Shown: positions 7,439 through 15,037, counted from the stretch's first letter. The stretch is 30,070 nucleotides of DNA from Dehalococcoidia bacterium UBA1141 (GCA_002311385.1 DCAE01000115.1:36827-66896); one strand, 5' to 3'. Translations and numbers: made by a program. The notes: generated by a model not told the origin, from the sequence alone.

Positions 7439-8566
7439 ATGAACGATTACGACGCCATTGTCATCGGCGTAGGCGCCATGGGCAGCGCCACTGTTTATCA
7501 ATTGGCCCGCAGAGGACTGCGAGTCTTGGGAATCGAGCGCTACGACATACCCAACGAGATGGGCTCATCCCACGGCATCTCCCGCATGATTCGCCTCACG
7601 TTGCAAGAAGACCCGGCCTACGTGCCCTTGGTCCGGCGGGCATATGAGCTTTGGCACGAATTGGAGAACATCTCCGGTGAGCGGCTGCTGATAACCACCG
7701 GTTCGATCCGGGCTGGCTTGGAAGACAGTTCATACTATCTGGGCTCGGTAGAAGCCTGCGAGGCACATCACATACCCCACGAGATATTAACCGGGCCCGA
7801 GGTGAACAGGCGATTTCCCGGTTACCGGCTCTCAGAGGACACTATGGCGGTATATCAAGCCGACGGTGGATTCCTGCTGTCCGAGCGGTGCATCGTCAAT
7901 CACGTCGCCGCCGCTTTGGACTTGGGCGGAGAGGTCCACGGCAGGGAGCAGGCCCTAGACTGGGAACCCACTGCGGAAGGGGTACGAGTAAATACCGACC
8001 GGGGCACCTATACGGCAAAAAACCTGGTGGTATGCTCCGGCGCATGGACCTCCAAGGTTCTCCCAGACCTGGCAAAATCAACGGCGGTGGAAAGACAGGT
8101 CTTGGCTTGGTTTCAACCCCGTCGGCCCGAGCTTTTCCGACCTGACACCTTCCCGGTGTTCGGGGTGATGGCAGATGAAGGCCGTTTCTACGGCTTCCCA
8201 ACCTACGGAATTCCAGGGTTCAAGATAGGACGAACCCACCACTTGGACCAACAGGTTGACCCCGACTTGATGGACCGGGAGATTCACCCCGAAGATGAAG
8301 CTATCCTGCGGGATTTCACCAGCCAATACTTCCCCGAGGCCGCTGGCCCGGCCTTGGCGTTGAAGACCTGCATGTTCACCAACAGCCCGGACGAGCACTT
8401 TATTCTGGACACTCTGCCTGACTTCCCTCAGGTGAGCGTCGCCGCCGGGTTCTCCGGCCACGGGTTCAAGCACAGCAGTGTTGTGGGGGAGATTATGGCC
8501 GACTTGGCGCAACACGGCGAGACCGCCCACGATATAGGGCTGTTCCGGCTGGGCCGGTTCGGTTAA
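7439..8566 (+). CDS. Sarcosine oxidase / N-methyl amino acid oxidase family flavoenzyme
   Basis: This 375-aa FAD enzyme belongs to the monomeric sarcosine oxidase (MSOX/SolA) family, which oxidatively demethylates N-methyl amino acids and yields formaldehyde and hydrogen peroxide. It has the dinucleotide-binding GVGAMGSATVYQLARRG with the partner acid in ERYD (Glu33). It has SSHGISRMIR, with His45 and Arg49 matching MSOX active-site residues. Lys262 in GFKIG matches the oxygen-activating lysine. Cys311 in KTCMFTNSPDEHFILD matches the cysteine that covalently binds FAD, and GFSGHGFK lies at 338-345. The residues therefore support a functional enzyme. The substrate could be sarcosine, N-methyltryptophan or a related compound. 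The ribosome site before the ATG at 7439 is weak. The crcB gene follows after 36 bases. Confidence 0.93.
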   Translation: MNDYDAIVIGVGAMGSATVYQLARRGLRVLGIERYDIPNEMGSSHGISRMIRLTLQEDPAYVPLVRRAYELWHELENISGERLLITTGSIRAGLEDSSYYLGSVEACEAHHIPHEILTGPEVNRRFPGYRLSEDTMAVYQADGGFLLSERCIVNHVAAALDLGGEVHGREQALDWEPTAEGVRVNTDRGTYTAKNLVVCSGAWTSKVLPDLAKSTAVERQVLAWFQPRRPELFRPDTFPVFGVMADEGRFYGFPTYGIPGFKIGRTHHLDQQVDPDLMDREIHPEDEAILRDFTSQYFPEAAGPALALKTCMFTNSPDEHFILDTLPDFPQVSVAAGFSGHGFKHSSVVGEIMADLAQHGETAHDIGLFRLGRFG

Positions 8567-8602
8567 TTAGCCATCGTGTTAAGTAGTGCCGGTAATTAGA
8601 AT

Positions 8603-8974
8603 TTGATCTGGATCACCGTGGCATTAGGCGGTGCCCTTGGGTCGGTCATGCGGTACGGAGTGGGGAGGCTGGCCGTTAATTATTTCGGAGCCTCGCCGCT
8701 GTGGGGCACGTTCTTCGTAAATATCACCGGTTCCTTCGCCTTGGGCCTGTTTATTACCCTGACCATGGAAAAAGTTTCGGTACCCGCAGAATACCGTGGC
8801 TTGGTGACCGTGGGGCTTTTGGGGGGCTATACCACCTTCTCCACGCTGACCGTAGATGCCATACGCCGGGCTGAGTCAGGTGAAGTGCTGGAGGCGGGTT
8901 TGAGCGTAGCGGGTAACGTCTTTTTCGGTCTGCTCGCCGCTTACTTGGGGTTTCAGGCGGCTAGGGCGTTCTAG
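8603..8974 (+). CDS. crcB: Fluoride ion channel CrcB/FluC
   Basis: CrcB (FluC) is a small inner-membrane channel that works as a dual-topology dimer and lets fluoride leave the cell. The 123-aa product has four hydrophobic segments and the family motifs: GGALGSVMRYGVGR near the N terminus, WGTFFVNITGSFALG in the second helix and GLLGGYTTFSTLTVD in the third. The start appears to be a TTG at 8603, which gives the normal N terminus. No good ribosome site is seen, and the 36-base gap to the upstream flavoenzyme suggests read-through. There is no room in that gap for a fluoride riboswitch. No second crcB copy is present. Confidence 0.94.
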   Translation: MIWITVALGGALGSVMRYGVGRLAVNYFGASPLWGTFFVNITGSFALGLFITLTMEKVSVPAEYRGLVTVGLLGGYTTFSTLTVDAIRRAESGEVLEAGLSVAGNVFFGLLAAYLGFQAARAF

Positions 8975-9313
8975 CCATTGGACGTAGTACGCGGGTATAA
9001 TCGGCCGACTCTATATCCAACCCGCCAGCGAAAGCAATGTCCAGGAACATTCCGACCACGCCTGGATTCCGGCCTTCGCCGGAATGACGGATGCGTAGCC
9101 GGGAATCAAGAATGTTTTGCCTACATTGACGAATGTGTGGCTGAGAAACCTTAACTGTGCGTAAGAAGTTACCTTGTAGCTATCGGAGGCGGATGCTACA
9201 CTGGAAGTGAGTCGCCCACTTTCGGGCATTTTCATCACAGTTTAGAAATCCTCTGCCGCCAATCCCACTGGCAACCTTCGCCATCCCGGTCAAACAGGAA
9301 AGTAATTTTCGAC
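8975..9313. other. Intergenic region before the PAC2 gene, with a hairpin repeat
   Basis: No gene is supported in this 339-base gap. It contains the ATTCCGGC hairpin repeat at 9061-9090. A weak promoter candidate, TTGTAG at 9174-9179 and TACACT at 9197-9202 with 17 bases between, could serve the PAC2 gene, but the matches are poor. Confidence 0.4.
9061..9090. repeat. ATTCCGGC hairpin repeat
   Basis: ATTCCGGC (9066-9073) pairs with GCCGGAAT (9078-9085) around CTTC, with a CCTGG left flank and a GACGG right flank. It is a member of the widely distributed palindromic repeats of the form TGGATTCCGGCnTTCGCCGGAATGAC. Confidence 0.75.
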
Positions 9314-10219
9314 ATGAATTATTTGACGATATTACATGACCCCGATGTGGACTTGGACTGCCTAATCATCGCCTTTGGCGGTTGGGCAGATGCTGGTGAA
9401 AGCGCCACCTCCGCAATAAAATTCATGCAACGGCAGTTGGGGGCCAAGAAGTTCGCGGTAATCGACCCCGAGGAGTTCTACGACTTTACCCAGACTAGGC
9501 CTTACACTTCCCGCACCCGTGATGGCCGCAGGCGAGTGCAATGGCCGGAAAACGAGTTCTCATACTGGGTGGGGCCAGGTTCTTCACCGGACCACTCCAA
9601 AGGTGCCATGACCTTTATTGGCGTGGAACCCAATCTCAAATGGCGCACCTATTCCAAGACAATCATCGAGTTGGCGGTAAAGCACGGAGTCAAGAAAGTC
9701 ATCCACATTGGCGCCCTTTTGGACGCCGTACCCCACTCTAGGGATGTAAAGCTGACCGGCACCTCCACCAACCCGGAGCAGCAGAAGACGCTGGAGGAAG
9801 CTGGCATCCACGGCTCCAATTATCAGGGACCAACGGGAATCAGTTCCGCCATGATGGAAGCCTGCGCCAACCAGGGAATTGAATACCTGTCTTTGTGGGG
9901 GCACACCTCCCACTATTTACAGGCTGCTCCCAACTACCGCATCGGCTACACATTGACCAAATACCTCTCCAACATGCTGGGCCTGGATATGGACCTGAGC
10001 GAGCTTAAGACCGCCGCCGCTACCTTCGACGAAGAGGTAGTCAAAGCCATCGCCAGGGACGACCAGTTGACCACTTATGTCCAAAAACTGGAAAGCCAGT
10101 ACGATGAATCCACGCCGGTGACCGAGATGCCCGAGCCCGCCGAGATGGTTCGCGACGTGGAGCAGTTCTTACGGTCGGAACAGCGACGAAGGCCGGGCGA
10201 CACGCCACAGGCCGACTAA
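9314..10219 (+). CDS. PAC2 family protein
   Basis: This 301-aa protein resembles the PAC2 (proteasome assembly chaperone 2) family, the COG2047-type group found in archaea, Actinobacteria and some Chloroflexota. Typical features are the early LIIAFGGWADAGESATSAIKFM segment, the VIHIGALLDAVPHSR strand-loop and YQGPTGISSAMMEACANQGIEYLSLWGHTSHYL in the middle, with a charged C-terminal helix. In eukaryotes PAC2 helps assemble proteasomes. In bacteria the role is not established, and no proteasome gene is present in this window. The N terminus is normal for the family. The ribosome site, AGGAAAG, lies a little far upstream of the ATG at 9314. It is followed by the endonuclease III gene in the same direction. 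Confidence 0.85.
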   Translation: MNYLTILHDPDVDLDCLIIAFGGWADAGESATSAIKFMQRQLGAKKFAVIDPEEFYDFTQTRPYTSRTRDGRRRVQWPENEFSYWVGPGSSPDHSKGAMTFIGVEPNLKWRTYSKTIIELAVKHGVKKVIHIGALLDAVPHSRDVKLTGTSTNPEQQKTLEEAGIHGSNYQGPTGISSAMMEACANQGIEYLSLWGHTSHYLQAAPNYRIGYTLTKYLSNMLGLDMDLSELKTAAATFDEEVVKAIARDDQLTTYVQKLESQYDESTPVTEMPEPAEMVRDVEQFLRSEQRRRPGDTPQAD

Positions 10220-10355
10220 GGCCCAATTCGTCGGTTCAATTCGCCTGTTTTCGCCCGGCTTCCCCATCGTCCCAGGCCCAGTTATACTTGGTTCCATCTT
10301 GATATGGCCCGTCTATTTTGGGCCCATTTCTGTTGGAAATTGTTGGATAGGTTTA

Positions 10356-11237
10356 ATGCCCTCTAAATCCACTGCCACCGCCCGGCCCAAAGCTAAGGTC
10401 ACAAAAAAACAGAAGCCTGAGTTGAGCCTCCCGGAGCTTTGTTCCAAGGTCGACGAGGTCATTGGCGTGTTAACCTCCGAGTATGGACCATTCGTGGAAG
10501 AGCCGCGGTTGGAACCAGCCCACGAACTGGTGTTCACCATCCTGTCTCAACATACCTCCGACACCAACTCGGCCAGGGCTTTCCAGTTACTGCTGGAGCG
10601 GTTCGGCACGCTGGAAGCCGTCGCCAGCGCCGACGTAGTGGCGATAGAACAAGCCATCAGCCCCGGTGGACTCGCTAAAGTTAAAGCGCCCAGAATCAAG
10701 CAAGTGCTCAACATTATTCTGGAATTGAACGGGTCGTTGGACCTGTCTTTCCTGCGCGAGATGCCCCTGGAAGATGCTAAGAACTGGCTCAAGCAATTGC
10801 CGGGAATCGGTCCCAAATCTGCCGGAATAGTTCTCAGCTTCTCCTTGGGCCTTCCTGCCATGGCCATAGACACCCACATATACAGGGTCAGCCAGCGTTT
10901 GGGGCTCATCGGACCCAAGACCAACGTGGATAAGGCCCACGAGATTCTGGAAGCGGCTGTCGAGCCGGAGAAGGTCTACTCCTTCCACGCAGGGTTCATA
11001 ACCCTGGGCCGACAAATATGTAAGGCCCAGCGGCCTAAGTGCGGCGAGTGCGTGGTCTCAACCGACTGCCCTTCAAGGGAATCTTTTTCGGAATCGTTTG
11101 CCGCTTCCATAAATAATGGCCGAGATAATGGCCGAATCGCTAGCAACAGACAGCGAACGAAGGCGCCGGGCCAGCTTCCTCAGAAGCGAAAAATGATTCG
11201 GGCGCCCCATTCTATAACTGCGGCGACTAAGAAATAA
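10356..11237 (+). CDS. Endonuclease III family DNA glycosylase
   Basis: This 293-aa protein belongs to the HhH-GPD DNA glycosylases of the endonuclease III type, which remove oxidised pyrimidines and nick the abasic site. It has the helix-hairpin-helix LPGIGPKSAG, with Lys154 at the catalytic lysine position, and the catalytic aspartate Asp172 in AIDTHIYRV. The four cysteines at C222, C229, C232 and C238 follow the C-x6-C-x2-C-x5-C spacing that holds a 4Fe-4S cluster. Both ends carry basic extensions, about 25 residues at the N terminus and about 50 at the C terminus, beyond the usual core of about 210. I chose the ATG at 10356, which has GGATAGG upstream, over a TTG at 10299 with no support. 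The symbol is left empty because the extensions differ from classical Nth. Confidence 0.92.
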   Translation: MPSKSTATARPKAKVTKKQKPELSLPELCSKVDEVIGVLTSEYGPFVEEPRLEPAHELVFTILSQHTSDTNSARAFQLLLERFGTLEAVASADVVAIEQAISPGGLAKVKAPRIKQVLNIILELNGSLDLSFLREMPLEDAKNWLKQLPGIGPKSAGIVLSFSLGLPAMAIDTHIYRVSQRLGLIGPKTNVDKAHEILEAAVEPEKVYSFHAGFITLGRQICKAQRPKCGECVVSTDCPSRESFSESFAASINNGRDNGRIASNRQRTKAPGQLPQKRKMIRAPHSITAATKK

Positions 11238-11266
11238 CAGTCAATCAACTATTAGGAGACCAAGTC

Positions 11267-12298
11267 GTGAAAGTAGGAATAATAAACGTAACCGGTTACT
11301 CGGGGTGTGAGCTGGCACGCATCCTGTACCGGCACCCCGAAGTAGAATTAGCCTCGGTTACCGGGCGCAGCGCCGCCGGTCAGAAGCTGGGCGATGTTTT
11401 CCCACATCTGGCAGCGTTGGACCTGACCATCACAGAGCAATTGGATGGCAACCTGGACCTGGCCTTTTCGGCCCTGCCCCACAAGGCCAGCGCCGAAGCG
11501 GTGATACCGGCCTTAGAGCAGGGTCTAAAGGTTGTGGATATCAGCGCGGACTTCCGGCTGAAGAGCGCCGACGAGTACCAGGAGTGGTACGGCGTGCAAC
11601 ATCAGGACCCCAACTATTTGGAAGAAGCGGTCTACGGGCTGACCGAGCTACACCGGGAGGAAGTAAAAACTGCGCGGCTGGTGGCCAACCCCGGCTGCTA
11701 CCCAACCAGCGCCATCCTGGCCTTGGCCCCGGTTATCGAGCAGAGTCTCATAGAGTCAGATGTCATCGTGGACAGCAAGTCGGGCGTTTCCGGGGGAGGC
11801 CGCAGCTTAAACATGACCAATCATTTTTCCGAGGTGAACGAGAACGTTTTCGCTTATGCGCTACAGGGTCACCGCCACCTGCCAGAAATCACTCAGGAAC
11901 TGTCGGCGTTGACCAGTGACGCGCCCAGCATCACTTTTCTGACACACTTGATTCCCATGACCAGGGGTATTCTCAGTTCATGTTACGCAAAGTTTAAACC
12001 CAGCTTCTTGGACAACGGGACTGATCCAATCCAGCGCATCCGCGAGATTTACGAAGAATATTATGCCGACGATCCCTTCGTGAGAGTGACGCCCCAGCCG
12101 CCCCAGACCAAGCAGACTTTGGGCAATAACCTCTGCTTGATTCATCCTACTGTGGACCTGCGCACAGGCCGGCTGATAGTGATTAGCTGCCTGGACAATT
12201 TGGTGAAGGGCGCAGCGGGTCAGGCCGTGCAGAATATGAACCTGATGTGCGGTTTTCCTGAAACCGAGTCGCTGGAGGCCTTGGCGGTGTACCCCTAG
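11267..12298 (+). CDS. argC: N-acetyl-gamma-glutamyl-phosphate reductase
   Basis: ArgC reduces N-acetyl-glutamyl phosphate to the semialdehyde with NADPH, the third step of arginine synthesis. The 343-aa protein has the N-terminal nucleotide-binding start VGIINVTGYSGCELARIL, the catalytic cysteine in ANPGCYPTSAILAL (Cys144), DSKSGVSGGGRS, a histidine-rich GHRHLPEI segment, and a C-terminal CLDNLVKGAAGQAVQNMNLM motif. The length is normal. The start is a GTG at 11267 with TTAGGAGACC just upstream. The usual partners argJ, argB and argD are not next to it, so the gene stands apart from an arg operon in this window. A GC-rich hairpin and then tRNA-Glu follow. Confidence 0.97.
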   Translation: MKVGIINVTGYSGCELARILYRHPEVELASVTGRSAAGQKLGDVFPHLAALDLTITEQLDGNLDLAFSALPHKASAEAVIPALEQGLKVVDISADFRLKSADEYQEWYGVQHQDPNYLEEAVYGLTELHREEVKTARLVANPGCYPTSAILALAPVIEQSLIESDVIVDSKSGVSGGGRSLNMTNHFSEVNENVFAYALQGHRHLPEITQELSALTSDAPSITFLTHLIPMTRGILSSCYAKFKPSFLDNGTDPIQRIREIYEEYYADDPFVRVTPQPPQTKQTLGNNLCLIHPTVDLRTGRLIVISCLDNLVKGAAGQAVQNMNLMCGFPETESLEALAVYP

Positions 12299-12362
12299 CC
12301 TTCTCTGGCATTGCGGGCGGCGTAGACACAAACCAAGGCGATCAATGTAGATTTTGTATATC

Positions 12363-12381
12363 TGCGGCGAATACCGCCGCA
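12363..12381 (+). terminator. Hairpin after argC, weak terminator candidate
   Basis: TGCGGCG (12363-12369) pairs perfectly with CGCCGCA (12375-12381) around AATAC, 64 bases after the argC stop. There is no T-run, so termination is only a possibility. Confidence 0.4.
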
Positions 12382-12436
12382 AGGGCAAAATAGCTCTGGC
12401 AGTACCCAACGCGGTTGTAGTAACATATTCTAGCGT

Positions 12437-12514
12437 GCCCCGGTCGTCTAGCCAGGTTAGGACGCCACCCTTTCAAGGTGGAGATCAAGGGATCGAAGCC
12501 CTTCCGGGGTACCA
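12437..12514 (+). tRNA. tRNA-Glu (anticodon TTC), CCA encoded
   Basis: The cloverleaf can be drawn by hand. The acceptor stem GCCCCGG (12437-12443) pairs with CCGGGGT (12504-12510), with one G-U pair. The D arm begins GTCTAG. The anticodon stem CCACC/GGTGG holds the loop CTTTCAA with anticodon TTC. The T stem AAGGG/CCCTT holds the loop ATCGAAG. The discriminator A is at 12511 and CCA is encoded at 12512-12514. The T loop departs from the common TTCGAAT at two positions. The gene sits between argC and a strong terminator. Confidence 0.96.
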
Positions 12515-12527
12515 AAAATAGCTACAG

Positions 12528-12565
12528 AAAGAAAAGTCCCGGCGTTAACGCTGGGACTTTTCTTT
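12528..12565 (+). terminator. Strong intrinsic terminator after tRNA-Glu
   Basis: A 17-base stem runs AAAGAAAAGTCCCGGCG (12528-12544) to CGCTGGGACTTTTCTTT (12549-12565) around TTAA, with one G-U pair. The A-rich and T-rich ends make it able to work in both directions. It lies 14 bases after the tRNA. Confidence 0.9.
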
Positions 12566-12974
12566 GGAGTCCTTATCGGATAAATGATTCTGATTCCACC
12601 GTCCCAATCTGGCCTCGGCGGCTTCCAGATATAATCCGGATCGTTGTAGTTAGCCCGTCTGAGACTACCACTACTGATAATCTCAGACTTGATAACTAAC
12701 TCTAGGTGGTGATTTCAGCACATCTTGGGCATTTATAGTTTTGCGGCAATCCACAGGATGCTGCAGTTAGTGCTCCGGCTGTTCGGCGGCCATTACCGGT
12801 TCTGGGGAGAAGCGGTAATGAGGTCACGGCGGAAGATGAGCTTTCGAGGAGCATAGCGGTTCACCATGTTTGGTCCACAGACCTCCTAGGCCTCAGTATG
12901 GTGTTTATCGAGGTCACTAGAACAAATGCGAATGTGTTAGCATCTTTTCAGACGACAAATGACGAAGCTTTTTA
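12566..12974. other. Gene-poor region after tRNA-Glu
   Basis: No full-length gene is supported. A perfect eight-base inverted repeat, GTCTGAGA (12657-12664) and TCTCAGAC (12681-12688), sits near its left side. A very short minus-strand reading frame ending at 12793 is described separately. A TATAAT at 12630-12635 has no matching -35 box. The DNA looks more AT-rich than its flanks toward 12900-12974, by eye. Confidence 0.45.
12793..12867 (-). pseudogene. Possible gene tail related to the one at 13628
   Basis: This 24-codon minus-strand frame ends in LITASPQNR and a stop. The tail closely resembles the FITASDQSR end of the 50-aa frame at 13628-13780. The underlying DNA also matches: 14 bases (TCATTACCGCTTCT) are identical and the stop context CGGTAAT is shared. 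An AGGAGG sequence lies upstream on the minus strand, but 14 bases from the ATG, which is too far. I read it as a remnant of a related gene rather than a working one. Confidence 0.3.
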
Positions 12975-13604
12975 ATGGCTGATCTCCAAGAAAACCAATA
13001 TGCAACAACGGACTTCACTCGTGGGGGTTCGGGGATCGGTAATTTCTCGCTCTCTCGAGCGAGGGTGATGGCTGTTAGGACTGCTCAGGCGACTCCTACA
13101 CGTGGGCGCTGGATTCTGCGCAGGAAAATGTTGTTTGAAGTTCTTAGCGATAGCGAGGACGAGGGCAGCTACACGGTCGTCGTTTCTTTCTGTCCGGTTG
13201 GGGACTTCGAGGGCTCTCCTGGCCAAGAACAATTTAGATTCTCGAAGACTGGCAGATTCGAAGACAGGGAAGTTCTGCGTAACCCTAAACATTCCAAACG
13301 ATTCCGCATTAAACGTAGAACTGTGGTTGTGGGCGTCGTTGCGGTTGGCGTGTTGATTTTGTTGGCAATTATTTTCCGAGTATTGTTTGGGACTCAAGGC
13401 TGCTCCACTCGTCCTTTTTGCGACGGTAATTACCCGCTACCCACCCAATCCCACGGTACGACAACTTCGCCGTGGGCTTCAGTTTCCTCTCGCTCTCTAG
13501 CTCCTCTAAGTATCTCGAATGGCCTTAGTCGTAGCAATGATTCTCTTAACATTGGTTATAGGACCGAGAACCGACCAGGTTTTAGAAGCCACCTCGGTGT
13601 GTAG
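12975..13604 (+). CDS. Single-pass membrane protein with a Chloroflexota-type domain, function unknown
   Basis: This 209-aa protein has three parts. Residues 26-104 form a domain reading SLSRARVMAVRTAQATPTRGRW onward, with FEV, VVVSFCPVGDFEG and PGQEQFRFSKTG motifs. I associate that pattern with uncharacterised proteins of SAR202-like Chloroflexota, from memory and unverified. A basic stretch (105-115) precedes a strong membrane helix at about 116-139. The C-terminal 70 residues are Ser/Thr-rich and low in recognisable features, and may be degraded. The basic side before the helix suggests that the N-terminal domain is cytoplasmic. The ATG at 12975 has only a weak upstream site, and an ATG at 13068 after GAGGG is an alternative. 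A seven-base hairpin (13046-13063) lies inside the first part of the frame. The gene is flanked by two related minus-strand gene tails. Confidence 0.6.
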   Translation: MADLQENQYATTDFTRGGSGIGNFSLSRARVMAVRTAQATPTRGRWILRRKMLFEVLSDSEDEGSYTVVVSFCPVGDFEGSPGQEQFRFSKTGRFEDREVLRNPKHSKRFRIKRRTVVVGVVAVGVLILLAIIFRVLFGTQGCSTRPFCDGNYPLPTQSHGTTTSPWASVSSRSLAPLSISNGLSRSNDSLNIGYRTENRPGFRSHLGV

Positions 13605-13627
13605 ATATGTTCCGGGTATCCCAACTA

Positions 13628-13780
13628 TTACCGAGACTGGTCAGAAGCGGTAATGAACCTTCCATAGGCTCCCAATATGCGCTTTTGCTGGCGCCAGAGA
13701 TATGTCCACGCTCCCCACAGGGGGAGTTCCGAGAAGAGAATGGGTATCCAGAAGATAGTTTGAGGTCCTGATTCAGACAT
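13628..13780 (-). CDS. Small hydrophobic protein or gene remnant
   Basis: This 50-aa minus-strand frame has a hydrophobic centre, IFWIPILFSELPLWGAWTYL (residues 9-28), followed by a basic segment and the tail FITASDQSR. One membrane helix is possible. No family is recognised. The only ribosome-like sequence, GGAAG, touches the start codon, which is too close. An upstream in-frame ATG at 13792 is an alternative. The tail is shared with a shorter frame at 12793-12867, which supports past coding in this orientation. It may be a truncated gene. Confidence 0.35.
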   Translation of the reverse strand: MSESGPQTIFWIPILFSELPLWGAWTYLWRQQKRILGAYGRFITASDQSR

Positions 13781-13816
13781 CTTCCGGCTCATTGTCTTGA
13801 GACCAAGTCTGCATAC

Positions 13817-14059
13817 GTGCAACCTCAATATGTGACTAATATCTTGATAGTCGAAGACAGTGACCTCGTTCGCAATATGGTGTCGAATTATTTGGTCCAA
13901 TTGGGCTATGACGTTACCGAAGCCGTCGATGGGTTGACTGGATTCGACCTCTTCTGCGTTAATCCTCCAAATATCTTAATCACTGACATCCAAATGCCGG
14001 GAATGGATGGCCTCAGGTCAATCATTGACGAACTGACTTCTTTTCCGATAGATTGTTAG
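13817..14059 (+). pseudogene. Truncated response-regulator receiver domain
   Basis: The 80-aa product is the first two thirds of a CheY-like receiver domain. The acidic pair Glu13-Asp14 in VEDSD and the phosphorylation site Asp57 in ILITDIQMPGMDG are present. A receiver domain is normally about 120 residues. Here it stops after the third helix, so the conserved Ser/Thr and Lys that complete the active site are missing, and no output domain follows. The other two forward frames after the stop do not continue the domain. The likely start is a GTG at 13817, with no clear ribosome site. The gene is probably a remnant, though a short stand-alone protein cannot be excluded. No histidine kinase is nearby. 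Confidence 0.7.
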
Positions 14060-14212
14060 CCCCATCCCGAATCTCCTTAAACTTTGAACCAAGCAACAAT
14101 TTTATACTGATTCGGCAAATGCTTCCGGGATCTATTTCTGCCTGGCAATCCGAAGCTACATTATGTTAAGGTCGATCAGTCTGGACCACACTCCGCTGGT
14201 GCCCAGCGCTCC

Positions 14213-14241
14213 TTGCTGGCGCTCCCGGCGCCGAGTATAAT
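14213..14241 (+). promoter_or_regulatory. Candidate promoter for the ybeY-dnaX-recR operon
   Basis: A perfect TATAAT at 14236-14241 is preceded, at 17 bases, by TTGCTG (14213-14218), which keeps only the TTG of the -35 consensus. Transcription would start near 14248, about 110 bases before the probable ybeY start. It lies at the right place for the operon that follows. Confidence 0.5.
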
Positions 14242-14404
14242 TGGCTCAGTCTCCAAAGGCGGAGAATTGGGCCTGGAAAAGCCGATTCTGGCCGAAGAGA
14301 TTCCTGTGGCGCCGAGGCTTAACTGAGTCTTAACCGAGGATTAGTGGAGATTCCAGATAGCCGGTGAAATAGACATCCATGTCGACCCGGAATTCCGGCA
14401 GCAG

Positions 14405-15037
14405 TTGCCGGAGCCATGGCTGCGTGGTGCACTTAGCGCCGCTTTAGAGGTAGCATTCCCTGATGGAGAGGAATTTGAGTTGAGCTTGGCCGTGACCGGC
14501 GACGAAGCAGTACGAGGATTGAACCGGGACTACCGCGGGCTGGATGAAGTGACCGACGTTCTGTCTTTTTCACCCGTACACTCGGGGCAATGGGAAGGTG
14601 AGGCTCCTCATTTCCCGGAGGGCTTGGAACACCATGACCCGGACCAACTTGAGCCGGGCACCCATTACATAGAAGATGGAGAGGAACCGGACTTCGTGTA
14701 TCCACCTGGAGAAACGAGCCAACTGGGCGACGTGATTATCTCTTTTCCTCAAGCCCGGCGACAAGCCGCGCAGCGCAAGCAGCCATTGGACTTGGAGATG
14801 GCATTGCTGATTGTTCACGGTGTCTTGCACCTTGCGGGAAATGGCCATATTGAAGCTGCCGAAGCGGCTACTATGCAGTCCAAAGAACAGGCCGCCTTGA
14901 AGATGATTCCCAGACTGGAAATAGGCGATTCAATCACTGAATCAACATCTTTTTCGACATCTTCTTCTTCGAAAACTTCAGCTTCGCCAACCGCCCATCT
15001 GGATGGCAGCACCCAGCCAAGGACGTTGAGCAAATGA
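14405..15037 (+). CDS. ybeY: Endoribonuclease YbeY
   Basis: YbeY is a zinc-dependent endoribonuclease involved in 16S rRNA maturation and ribosome quality control. The zinc motif HGVLHLAGNGH is present (His138, His142, His148 counted from 14405), but the usual GYDH reads GNGH. The core YRGLDEVTDVLSF and LGDVIIS segments are intact. An acidic insertion of about 50 residues separates them, and the C terminus has a Ser-rich tail of about 35 residues. The first standard start, TTG at 14405, loses a conserved N terminus: the upstream in-frame codons read EIDIHVDPEFRQQ, which fits the family. In that stretch there is no ATG, GTG or TTG. An ATA at 14357 has GGAG seven bases upstream, so a rare start or a sequence error is possible. 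The stop overlaps dnaX as ATGA. Confidence 0.92.
   Translation: MPEPWLRGALSAALEVAFPDGEEFELSLAVTGDEAVRGLNRDYRGLDEVTDVLSFSPVHSGQWEGEAPHFPEGLEHHDPDQLEPGTHYIEDGEEPDFVYPPGETSQLGDVIISFPQARRQAAQRKQPLDLEMALLIVHGVLHLAGNGHIEAAEAATMQSKEQAALKMIPRLEIGDSITESTSFSTSSSSKTSASPTAHLDGSTQPRTLSK

Noticed and set aside
9011..9238. A 75-aa frame on the minus strand
   Set aside because: Part of it is the translation of the ATTCCGGC hairpin repeat, giving the well-known VIPAKAGIQ-type artefact.
12478..12699. A 73-aa frame starting in the tRNA
   Set aside because: It begins inside tRNA-Glu and runs through the terminator hairpin.
12972..13397. A 141-aa frame on the minus strand
   Set aside because: It lies opposite the membrane protein gene and has no recognisable domain. 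The plus-strand reading has a better composition and a clear membrane helix.
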